This document shows, one piece after another, positions 1 to 6,142 of a DNA stretch of 8,299 nucleotides. The position numbers were made by a program, and so were the translations under genes. Numbering within the stretch: position 1 is the stretch's first letter; every line of letters begins with the position of its first letter. Below the pieces are notes generated by a model. It was not told the origin of the DNA and searched no databases. It was given only the letters and a program-made list of their open reading frames with translations. The DNA is from a bacterium (lineage in GTDB: Bacteria; Latescibacterota; UBA2968; UBA8231): positions 1-8,299 of the forward strand of contig JAQCJA010000180.1 of the NCBI GenBank assembly GCA_027593305.1, in the 5' to 3' direction.

Positions 1-1345
1 TGTAGGTGAAGCCCACGGCAACCAGTCCGGGATGGCCGAAGGCCTCGGTGCCGATGCCATACACGCCGAAGACAGGGGCGATCATCTGCGGCCGGCAGAA
101 GCCGACGCCGCCTTCGGCAACGATACGCGCCAGGCCGAGGAACACGGCAAAGGCACACAAGGTGAACAGCAATGCCAGCCACACTGGCATCCCCGACGCC
201 CACAGCCAGCCAATGATGACGGCCCACCCGACGACAAGCACGGCTGCTGCACCGCGGCCGGATTCACCGTATTCCCGCGGCGTCCACAACATGCGCCGCA
301 GGTGATCTCGTGCCATCCACAAGGTCACGCCTGCCAGTACGATCATCGCCCCCATGGCCTGATGACTGGCGCCCGGAGATGTCCCGAGGGCACTGCCGGT
401 GAAGGTCTCGCTGTGCCCCGGCACTTCGTAACCCAGCAACTGGAACAGGGCCGATTCGGCGCGCGCCAGCAGATGAAAGAACCAGAGACTGAAGGCGACA
501 TTGAGGTTGAGGAAGTAGGTCAGGCCGATGACGGGAAAGCCGAGAAACACGCGCAACATATTGTTGCGGTGACCCAGAGTGAGCATGGTGTCCGTCTGCA
601 GGGCCGGAATGAAGTTGAAGTAGTGGTGCAGTCCGCGGGTGCTGAAGATGACAAAAGGCAACAGAAACCCCGCCCACAGCAGGGGGCTGCGGAGGATCGG
701 TGGCAGCCGACCCGTGTCGCCCCGCAACATTTCCATGGGCAATTCCGTCAGTGGAAAGACAAGGCGCTCGTGCTCGATCCACTGACGTCGCAGCAACAAC
801 ACCATGGCAGCCATGACGGCATACACGGCGGCGACCAGCACGGCCCACGACGCCAGCGGCAGCAGCCAGTCTCCCCAGGGGATGTGCCCCCCTGCAGGCA
901 GGCCCTCGTAGAAATACTTGATCGCCAATGGATCGCGGGGTGCGAGCCACTCGGGAATGTGCGGCTGGATGAGCCCTTCCCAGTCATTCTCCGGTGTGGC
1001 GTAGTAGAAGGCGCCGGGCAGCACCGGCAGCAGGTTGGCGACCAATCCCCACGTCGGGATCGCTGAGGCAACGGCCATCATCGTGTAGACAACGACGAGT
1101 TCGCCTGCATCCAGAGCCAGCGGCGCGTGCAGGCGGTGCAGCGTTGTGTTGACGACGGCGGTGAAGACAAAGAAGAGAAAGATGGCGCCGGCGGTGATGA
1201 AGTCCGCCGCCATGCCTGCCGTATGGTGGAGGAACACTGTATAGGGGCAGGCCACTGCCAGCAGCAGCGAGAGCATACCGCCAAGGGCAAAGGCGCGAGG
1301 TGTGCAGGCACGTTGCATGGCCGAAGGATATGGCCGGGACGCCAT
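1..1345 (-). CDS. Polytopic membrane protein, DUF6785/DUF6784-like, partial (C-terminus beyond window)
   Basis: The frame runs without a stop from the ATG at 1345-1343 to the left edge, giving 448 residues of an unfinished protein. Hydrophobic segments alternate with short loops throughout, so it is an integral inner-membrane protein with probably ten or more helices in the visible part. After a short basic N-terminus, the first helix starts near residue 15. A conserved-looking stretch RIVAEGGVGF (about residues 407-416) and a following proline/glycine-rich segment match what I remember of the uncharacterised DUF6785 (N-terminal) and DUF6784 (C-terminal) families, which resemble oligopeptide-transporter-type proteins. 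A transport role is inference. The start is uncertain: ATG 1345 and ATG 1318 are both in frame, neither has a clear Shine-Dalgarno, and an in-frame stop at 1375-1373 sets the upstream limit. It is transcribed divergently from the cytochrome cassette. Confidence 0.72.
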   Translation of the reverse strand, partial: MASRPYPSAMQRACTPRAFALGGMLSLLLAVACPYTVFLHHTAGMAADFITAGAIFLFFVFTAVVNTTLHRLHAPLALDAGELVVVYTMMAVASAIPTWGLVANLLPVLPGAFYYATPENDWEGLIQPHIPEWLAPRDPLAIKYFYEGLPAGGHIPWGDWLLPLASWAVLVAAVYAVMAAMVLLLRRQWIEHERLVFPLTELPMEMLRGDTGRLPPILRSPLLWAGFLLPFVIFSTRGLHHYFNFIPALQTDTMLTLGHRNNMLRVFLGFPVIGLTYFLNLNVAFSLWFFHLLARAESALFQLLGYEVPGHSETFTGSALGTSPGASHQAMGAMIVLAGVTLWMARDHLRRMLWTPREYGESGRGAAAVLVVGWAVIIGWLWASGMPVWLALLFTLCAFAVFLGLARIVAEGGVGFCRPQMIAPVFGVYGIGTEAFGHPGLVAVGFTY

Positions 1346-1445
1346 CGTCGCATCTGTGGCGGGGGTGCCCCCTCATCCGACAGACAGATCCTGTGATCGG
1401 GGGGCGCACACAGAGAACCACTGAGACATGACGGTCGTGCATCAC

Positions 1446-1461
1446 TGGTACAGGAGTTGCG
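1446..1461 (+). promoter_or_regulatory. Candidate sigma-54 (RpoN) -24/-12 promoter for the cytochrome cassette
   Basis: The sequence TGGTACAGGAGTTGCG matches the sigma-54 consensus TGGCAC-R-N4-TTGCW with the invariant GG and GC at exactly the right spacing. Only the fourth and last positions differ. It points toward the cytochrome start, with transcription expected to begin near 1472 and leave a leader of about 60 bases. It lies in the divergent gap between two genes, where a promoter is expected. I did not identify an activator-binding site upstream, and no good sigma-70 pair is obvious. Confidence 0.5.
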
Positions 1462-1494
1462 TCAACGCTGGCAGCAGCACGTGAGATGGGTTGG

Positions 1495-1515
1495 GGAAGT
1501 TGGGACGGAAGTTGG
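1495..1515 (+). repeat. Short direct repeat GGAAGTTGG x2 in cytochrome leader
   Basis: GGAAGTTGG occurs at 1495-1503 and again at 1507-1515, a 12-base period, just upstream of the ribosome binding site of the cytochrome gene. It might be a protein-binding or RNA element, or chance in a G-rich leader. Confidence 0.3.
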
Positions 1516-1516
1516 C

Positions 1517-1524
1517 AGGGAAGG
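1517..1524 (+). promoter_or_regulatory. Ribosome binding site fixing the cytochrome start
   Basis: AGGGAAGG ends six bases before ATG 1531. This supports 1531 over the upstream in-frame ATG at 1486, because starting at 1531 yields a clean basic-then-hydrophobic signal sequence. Confidence 0.6.
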
Positions 1525-1530
1525 CAAATC

Positions 1531-2799
1531 ATGAACCGGAAACGTGTACACCAGATGCTGCTGGCGCTGCTTGTGGCGGCGATGCTGGGCTGGACGGCCT
1601 GCGGCGACGACAGCACCGACCGCGTCCTGCAGGATACTGCAACGCAGAGTGGTTGCATCGACTGCCACGTGGATCAGGTGGCATTGCAGCGGCTCGCCGT
1701 CGAGGAGGAACTGCCCGAAGATACGGGCGAAGGTTGAGGCGGATCGGTGCCTCCGGTGGAGGCATGGAAAAAGGTCTTCGTCGATTCAAGCTTCCTCGCC
1801 ACGACGCACGGCCAGCAGACATGCATCGACTGTCATGGCGGTGATGCAAGTACAACCCAGATGGCAGACGCCCACGTCGGCGTTGTCGCCGATCCCTCCG
1901 ACAGTTGCGCCACATGCCATGCTGCGGAGGCGGCCGCCTTTGACGGCAGCCAGCATCGGCAACTGACCGGCTACCGCGAGTTGATCTCGGCGCGGGCGGG
2001 CCTGTCCGAACTGACACCGGCGCTGACACAGATGTTCGAGCAGAACTGTAATACCTGCCACGTCACCTGCGGCCAGTGCCACATCAGCCGCCCGAATTCC
2101 GTCGGTAAGGGTTTTCTCCGGGGCCACAAGGTGGTGCGGCGACCATCCATGACGGAGAACTGCACCGCCTGTCACGGCAGCCGGGTTGGTCAGGAGTTTC
2201 GCGGCGAACACGCCGGCATCCCTGCTGACCTGCACTACAACAATGGCATGCAGTGCGTCGCCTGTCATGGGGCAGAAGAGATGCATGGCCATGGTGCCCA
2301 GGGGACGACGCGCTACGAGGTCGCCGCGGCGCCAGCCTGTGACGATTGTCATGAGCTGGCCGGCAGCAGCAACACGTACCACCAGATCCATGGTGATCGT
2401 CTCAGTTGCCAGGTCTGTCACAGTGTCAGCTACAAGAACTGCTACTCCTGCCACGTGGGGCAGGGCCTCGAGCGGCCCTCGGAACTGGACTTCAAAATCG
2501 GCCGCAATCCCCTGCCGTCGGCGGACCGCCCCGCCGAGTACGTCGTGTTGCGGCATATCCCCATCGCTCCGGACTCCTATCGCGACTACATGCCCGGGAC
2601 GCTGTCCAACTACAGCGACCTGCCGACGTGGAAGTTTGCGACACCACACAACATCCAGCGGAGCACGCCACAGACAGCTGACTGCACAACATCGTGCCAC
2701 GGCAATCGGGACATCTTCCTGACCGAGGACGATCTGGTGGGCATGTCTGCAGAAGAGGTGGCGGCCAACCAGGATGTCATCGTGGCGGAGATTCCGTAA
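1531..2799 (+). CDS. Selenocysteine-containing multiheme c-type cytochrome lipoprotein (TGA at codon 69 read as Sec)
   Basis: Read through TGA 1735-1737, this is a 422-residue exported electron-transfer cytochrome. A basic N-terminus and hydrophobic core precede Cys24, followed by GDD, so it is probably a lipoprotein, although the WTAC box has Trp rather than Leu at -3. Ten CXXCH sites start at Cys42, 98, 126, 173, 180, 211, 242, 270, 293 and 304, and an atypical CX3CH (CTTSCH) starts at Cys385. Residue 69 (TGA) sits in GEG-U-GGSVPP between hemes 1 and 2. From memory, relatives have GEG-Cys-GG there, but this needs an alignment. Evidence for one gene: both halves share one frame, heme 1 lies before the TGA and nine after, only the first half has an export signal, and a SECIS-like hairpin follows the TGA. 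The C-terminal ATPHNIQR...TPQ region resembles Desulfuromonadales multiheme cytochromes. Alternatives are a recent nonsense mutation or reinitiation at GTG 1747. It is first of three co-directional genes, 32 bases before the rhodanese. Confidence 0.8.
1735..1737 (+). other. In-frame TGA, candidate selenocysteine codon (Sec69)
   Basis: TGA falls after codons for EDTGEG and before GGSVPP in an otherwise open 1,269-base frame. TGC or TGT differs from TGA by one base, and the context looks like a Cys position of the family as I recall it. Sec insertion would require selA, selB, selC and selD elsewhere in the genome, which cannot be seen here. Confidence 0.72.
1747..1765 (+). promoter_or_regulatory. 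Candidate bacterial SECIS element
   Basis: Bases 1747-1754 pair with 1758-1765: G-T wobble, then T-A, G-C, C-G, C-G, T-A, C-G and C-G, leaving the three-base loop GGT (1755-1757). There are 17 bases between the TGA and the loop. Published bacterial SECIS rules ask for roughly 16-37 bases, a stem of 4-16 pairs, a loop of 3-14 and a G in the first two loop bases, and all are met. The loop begins GGU as in the Escherichia coli fdhF element. The hairpin lies inside the coding frame, as is normal for bacteria. Confidence 0.65.
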
Positions 2800-2817
2800 T
2801 GATCACCAATCCTTTCC

Positions 2818-2823
2818 AAGGAG
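2818..2823 (+). promoter_or_regulatory. Strong Shine-Dalgarno fixing the rhodanese start
   Basis: AAGGAG lies eight bases before ATG 2832. It rules in favour of this start over the in-frame ATG at 2799, which overlaps the cytochrome stop codon and would place eleven extra residues before the signal sequence. Confidence 0.8.
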
Positions 2824-2831
2824 ATTCTTTC

Positions 2832-3836
2832 ATGAGACCACTCGCACTGCTTACGGGACTGGCGTTGAGCCTGCTCGTTGCCGGGTGCGGCGACGATGAC
2901 AAAGACAGTGGCATGGGGCCTGAAGGTGTTGCTGAATTCGATGTCATCCAGGAGGGTGTCGATGCCTACACAGGCAGTGATATGGCTCCCACCATCAGCG
3001 CCCAGACGCTGTGGGAAAACCTGAACGACGGGGACGCCAGCAATGATCCCGTCATCGTCAGTGTCCGTTCCAGCGCCCACTACGCGCTGGGCCACATTGC
3101 CGGCGCCATCAATATCCCGTGGCGCGAGATCTCCGACCCGGCGCAGCTGGCCAGGTTGTCCAAAAGTGATGACATCGTTGTCTACTGCTACACAGGCCAC
3201 ACGGGCGGTGTGGCAACAACGGCCCTCAATGCCATGGGCTACCATGCGACGAATCTGAAGTTCGGCATCGTGGGCTGGACGAAAGACGCGGCGGTGCGGG
3301 TCGCGGCGCCCTTCTCGGAGGCGACGGACGCGCACGACTACCCGGTCGAATTGATCTCGTATACCGGTGGCTCCTTCGCCATGGCAGCGCCAGACAATAC
3401 CACATCAGAGGACGAAGCCGAGATTCTGCGGGCCGCCGCCGAGAGCTATGTCGCCGACGCTGACAAGGCACCAACGATTTCAGCGCAAGCGGTGTTTGAG
3501 AACCTCAACGATGGCGATGCCAGCAACGATCCCGTCATCGTCAGCGTCCGTTCCGAAGCACACTACGCGCTGGGTCATATCCAGGGCGCCATCAACATTC
3601 CGTGGCGGGAGATCGCCAAGGTTGAGAATCTGACCCAGTTGCCCACGAACAAACAGATCGTCGTCTACTGCTATACGGGCCACACAGGCGCCGTGGCGAC
3701 AGCAGGCCTCAATATGCTGGGGTATAACGCCGTGAACATGAAGTGGGGTATGGGCGCGTGGACCAGCGATCCATCGGTCCGTGTTGCCGCACCCTTCTCC
3801 GAGGACACGTCCCCGGATCTGCCAACAGTTAAGTAG
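2832..3836 (+). CDS. Tandem two-domain rhodanese-like lipoprotein
   Basis: This is a 334-residue exported protein. Residues 1-19 form a lipoprotein signal with a canonical LVAGC box (lipidated Cys19), followed by an acidic GDDDKD linker. Two rhodanese domains follow, about residues 52-163 and 213-324. Each has the DPVIVSVRS strand, the GHI.GAINIPWREI motif and an active-site loop CYTGHTG with the catalytic cysteine present (Cys119 and Cys280). Rhodaneses carry sulfur, and in some cases selenium, as a persulfide or perselenide on this cysteine; the substrate here is unknown. The two domains are about 71% identical with no gaps (80 of 112 by hand count). It lies 32 bases after the multiheme cytochrome and is probably cotranscribed with it. 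Exported rhodanese lipoproteins accompany multiheme cytochromes in Geobacter Ext clusters, which suggests a shared envelope function. Confidence 0.9.
   Translation: MRPLALLTGLALSLLVAGCGDDDKDSGMGPEGVAEFDVIQEGVDAYTGSDMAPTISAQTLWENLNDGDASNDPVIVSVRSSAHYALGHIAGAINIPWREISDPAQLARLSKSDDIVVYCYTGHTGGVATTALNAMGYHATNLKFGIVGWTKDAAVRVAAPFSEATDAHDYPVELISYTGGSFAMAAPDNTTSEDEAEILRAAAESYVADADKAPTISAQAVFENLNDGDASNDPVIVSVRSEAHYALGHIQGAINIPWREIAKVENLTQLPTNKQIVVYCYTGHTGAVATAGLNMLGYNAVNMKWGMGAWTSDPSVRVAAPFSEDTSPDLPTVK
2985..3320 (+). repeat. Rhodanese domain, copy 1 of an internal tandem duplication
   Basis: Codons 52-163 of the rhodanese lipoprotein. They align without any insertion or deletion to codons 213-324 at an offset of 161 codons (483 bases). 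The N-terminal stretch from ENLNDGDAS to VIVSVRS is identical in both copies, and the DNA is also closely similar there. Confidence 0.88.
3468..3803 (+). repeat. Rhodanese domain, copy 2 of an internal tandem duplication
   Basis: Codons 213-324 of the same gene, starting APTISAQ and ending VRVAAPFSE exactly like copy 1. Most differences lie in the segment after WREI and in the C-terminal helix. Both copies keep the complete CYTGHTG loop. Confidence 0.88.
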
Positions 3837-3844
3837 CCTTGTTC

Positions 3845-3885
3845 TCTCCGGCGTCGGCACCCACTTCGGGCGCCGGCGCCGGAGA
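3845..3885 (+). other. Large perfect-position stem-loop between rhodanese and diheme cytochrome genes
   Basis: Bases 3845-3862 pair with 3868-3885 around a five-base loop ACTTC. Seventeen of 18 positions pair, one of them a G-T wobble (3854/3876), with a single A/C mismatch (3859/3871). It begins eight bases after the rhodanese stop and ends 13 bases before the next ribosome binding site. No T-run follows, so it is not a classic intrinsic terminator. It may act as an mRNA processing or stability element, or as a partial terminator setting the ratio between neighbouring genes. Confidence 0.65.
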
Positions 3886-3907
3886 TCCACCGAAAGCCGA
3901 GGACCCC

Positions 3908-4684
3908 TTGAGTCACGCCAGGTATCTGATTGCATTGGCCAGCTTCAGCATGCTGCTGATCAGCGTCGCAGGCAGTGCCGCCAGGCAGGATGTCGAGCAT
4001 CAGCAGCAGCGTGGTGCACAGATCTATCTGCAGGATTGCGCCGGCTGCCATGGTTCCAGGGGGGATGGCCATGGCCCGGAGCGCATCATCAACAGCATCC
4101 GGCCCCCGGACTTCACCACGGGCGAGATCCGCTACAAGACCACGGCTGCCGGCGTGCCGCCCACCCCTGATGATCTGATGAAGACTGTCGCCTACGGTGT
4201 GCTGCGTACGTCGATGCCGCAGCACACGGATCTTGGCGATCACGATCGTCGGGCCGTCGTCGAGTACGTCGCCAGTTTCTTCCCCGAGTGGTTGAGGAAC
4301 CAGCCAGCGCCAGCATCTGTCGAGTTGCCACCACAACCCGTGTATTTCGGCAGTGCGGCATCCATCGACCGGGGACGCCGCGTCTATATGCAACTTGGCT
4401 GCGACGCCTGTCACGGCTCAACGGGCGCCGCCACGGGTACCGGTGTCGCGCTGCCAGCGGACTCACGCGGCTCGAGGCAGCAACCGATCGATCTACGCCG
4501 GACCACGTTCAAGGGGGGTGGCAGGCTGCCGGATGTCTTCACGACGCTGGTCACCGGTCTCGATGGAACCGCCATGCAACCACACGCCGACGACCTGCTG
4601 CGCCCTGACGGTGGACGTCGGCTCGAAGGGGACGGCTGGCATCTGGCGCAGTACGTCCTCAGTCTCGGACAGCACCAGCAGTAG
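3908..4684 (+). CDS. Periplasmic diheme cytochrome c
   Basis: From TTG 3908 the product has 258 residues. SHAR followed by the hydrophobic YLIALASFSMLLISVAG and GSA-AR is a good Sec signal peptide. There are two cytochrome c-type domains: heme 1 at CAGCH (44-48) with probable axial Met103 in TSMPQH, and heme 2 at CDACH (165-169) with probable axial Met223 in TAMQPH. Each domain thus has His/Met candidate ligands, as in high-potential soluble electron carriers. The TTG start is chosen because GAGGA (3899-3903) precedes it and the signal peptide begins there. The earlier in-frame TTG at 3839 would put a large stem-loop inside the coding region and add 23 unlikely residues. It follows the rhodanese gene by 71 bases and is probably in the same transcription unit, as an electron donor or acceptor for the multiheme cytochrome (inference). 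Confidence 0.85.
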   Translation: MSHARYLIALASFSMLLISVAGSAARQDVEHQQQRGAQIYLQDCAGCHGSRGDGHGPERIINSIRPPDFTTGEIRYKTTAAGVPPTPDDLMKTVAYGVLRTSMPQHTDLGDHDRRAVVEYVASFFPEWLRNQPAPASVELPPQPVYFGSAASIDRGRRVYMQLGCDACHGSTGAATGTGVALPADSRGSRQQPIDLRRTTFKGGGRLPDVFTTLVTGLDGTAMQPHADDLLRPDGGRRLEGDGWHLAQYVLSLGQHQQ

Positions 4685-4923
4685 CCACCGTTCACCGGGC
4701 CGCGCCCGCGCGAGCGCGCTCCACGGCGGCGACGACCCCATCCTCGATGGGGCAATGATCGGTCATGGCGATTGGCGCGCTGGCCGTGGCGCTGACGGCA
4801 AATCCAGCAAGCGACTCGACAAATGCGGCTGAATTGGGGTTCGTTTGATCATGGACCGGGCAGCGTCGGTACGCGCAGGCTCGAGACGGTACTACACCTG
4901 CACCGCAATGGAGGCAAGGCAAC
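4685..4923 (+). other. Intergenic region before ald; small hairpin, no supported gene
   Basis: The 239 bases contain a seven-pair hairpin, CCCCATC (4736-4742), loop CTC, GATGGGG (4746-4752), without a following T-run, so termination by it is doubtful. A 27-codon Ala-rich open frame (ATG 4765 to TGA 4848) has only a weak ribosome binding site. Reading frames on the opposite strand here look like chance frames. GGAGG at 4910-4914 serves ald. Confidence 0.4.
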
Positions 4924-6060
4924 ATGATTATCGGCGTTCCCACGGAGATCAAGGCTGACGAAGATCGTGTCGGTATGTTGCCGGTCGGCGCCCGGACGCT
5001 GGTAGCAGCGGGGCACACCGTGCTGGTCCAGACCGGCGCCGGCGAAGGAGCTGGCGTAGAGGATGTTGACTACATCGAAGCGGGCGCCTCTCTGGTACAT
5101 GCAGCGGCCGGGATCTTCGCCGAAGCGGAGATGATCGTCAAGGTGAAGGAGCCACAGCCGGAAGAACTCCACCTCATTGGTGAGGGCCAGATCGTGTTCA
5201 CGTATTTTCATTTCGCCGCCAGCGTCGATCTGACCCGCGGCTTCATGGACACGGGCGCGATTGCCATTGCCTACGAAACGGTGCGCGACGACGAGGGCCA
5301 ACTGCCTCTGCTGATTCCCATGAGTGAGATCGCCGTCCGTATGGCCGTTCAAGAAGGGGCCAAGTATCTGGAAAAGCCCCAGGGTGGACGGGGTGTCCTG
5401 CTCGGCGGCCTGCCGGGCGTGGCGCCGGCGGATGTGGTCATCCTCGGTGCCGGTGTGGTCGGTCTCAATGCGGCGCGGATCGCCGCCGGGATGGGCGCCA
5501 GTGTGCACCTGTTGGATATCGATATTCACGCCCTGCGCCATGCCGACTCGATCATGCCTGCCAATGTGTCGACGTACATGTCGAACTCATACAACCTCGA
5601 GCGGCTGGTGCCGGCGGCAGATCTGTTGATCTGCGCTGTTCTGGTTGCCGGGGCGCGGGCGCCACGTATCGTAACCCGGCAGATGGTACAGAGCATGAAG
5701 AAGGGGGCCGTCATCGTTGATGTTGCCGTGGACCAGGGGGGCGGTGTCGACACGATGCGGGTCACGACGCACGCGGAGCCGGTATTCGTCGAGGAGGGGG
5801 TGCTGCACTGCGGCATCGCCAACCTGCCCGGCGCCGTGCCGAGGACGGCAACCATCGCCCTGAACAACGCCACCCTCCCGTACGTGCTGAAACTGGCAGA
5901 TCTCGGCTGGCAGAAGGCGTGTCACGACGACCGCGGGTTGGCCTATGGTCTCAATATCATCCGCGGCAAAGTCACACACCGCGGTGTCGCCGCTGCGACG
6001 GGCACAGACTTCCATCCGCTGGCTTTTGATACGCTGGGCGTAACGCCGGTTCGTGGCTAG
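4924..6060 (+). CDS. ald: Alanine dehydrogenase
   Basis: The 378-residue product catalyses reversible NAD-dependent oxidative deamination of L-alanine to pyruvate and ammonium in the cytoplasm. It begins MIIGVPTEIKADEDRVG, the family N-terminus. Key residues seen at the positions known from Mycobacterium tuberculosis Ald are Arg15 and Lys75 (pyruvate binding), His96 and Asp270 (catalysis), the nucleotide-binding GAGVVG (175-180) and Asp198 for the NAD ribose. NLPGAVPRTAT (300-310) is also typical. Length is that of the family (about 370). ATG 4924 is preceded by GGAGG at 4910-4914 with nine bases of spacing. The 239-base gap from the cytochrome genes suggests its own promoter. It could assimilate ammonium or use alanine as a carbon, nitrogen or electron source. 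No damage is visible. Confidence 0.96.
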   Translation: MIIGVPTEIKADEDRVGMLPVGARTLVAAGHTVLVQTGAGEGAGVEDVDYIEAGASLVHAAAGIFAEAEMIVKVKEPQPEELHLIGEGQIVFTYFHFAASVDLTRGFMDTGAIAIAYETVRDDEGQLPLLIPMSEIAVRMAVQEGAKYLEKPQGGRGVLLGGLPGVAPADVVILGAGVVGLNAARIAAGMGASVHLLDIDIHALRHADSIMPANVSTYMSNSYNLERLVPAADLLICAVLVAGARAPRIVTRQMVQSMKKGAVIVDVAVDQGGGVDTMRVTTHAEPVFVEEGVLHCGIANLPGAVPRTATIALNNATLPYVLKLADLGWQKACHDDRGLAYGLNIIRGKVTHRGVAAATGTDFHPLAFDTLGVTPVRG

Positions 6061-6070
6061 GTGATCGCCT

Positions 6071-6089
6071 TGCGGCCGCACGCGCCGCA
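6071..6089 (+). terminator. Weak hairpin after ald, possible terminator
   Basis: TGCGGC (6071-6076) pairs with GCCGCA (6084-6089) around a seven-base loop, ten bases after the ald stop. There is no T-run, so intrinsic termination is uncertain. Confidence 0.25.
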
Positions 6090-6142
6090 CGGAAAGTGGT
6101 TGTCGGCACCTGTATCTAGCTCATGTACGCATCGCAGCACCC

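Noticed and set aside
32..1066. Long plus-strand open frame of 344 codons opposite the membrane protein
   Set aside because: It is rich in His, Gln and Arg with no hydrophobic or domain pattern, and it is antisense to a continuous polytopic membrane-protein frame that explains the region.
1786..2700. Minus-strand 304-codon open frame opposite the multiheme cytochrome
   Set aside because: It is a shadow of the heme-motif coding frame; the residues show no domain or export pattern.
1747..2799. Independent leaderless cytochrome starting at GTG 1747
   Set aside because: GAGG at 1736-1739 could act as a ribosome binding site, but the product would lack any export signal although it has nine CXXCH sites, and heme 1 plus the signal peptide lie in the same frame just upstream. 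Reinitiation remains possible but is less likely than Sec read-through.
2799..2831. Alternative rhodanese start at ATG 2799 overlapping the cytochrome stop
   Set aside because: AAGGAG at 2818-2823 serves ATG 2832, which begins directly with the lipoprotein signal.
2610..3335. Minus-strand 241-codon open frame opposite the rhodanese gene
   Set aside because: It is antisense to a well-supported rhodanese domain, and its composition is typical of a GC-rich shadow frame.
3839..3907. TTG 3839 as start of the diheme cytochrome
   Set aside because: It has no ribosome binding site, adds 23 residues before the signal peptide, and these bases form a strong stem-loop better explained as non-coding.
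4736..4752. Hairpin CCCCATC-CTC-GATGGGG as an intrinsic terminator of the cytochrome cassette
   Set aside because: The stem is perfect but no T-run follows, and it is 50 bases past the stop codon. It is recorded only as a hairpin within the intergenic region.
4692..5018. Minus-strand 108-codon open frame across the ald start
   Set aside because: It overlaps the clearly real ald N-terminus and shows no recognisable motif or ribosome binding site.
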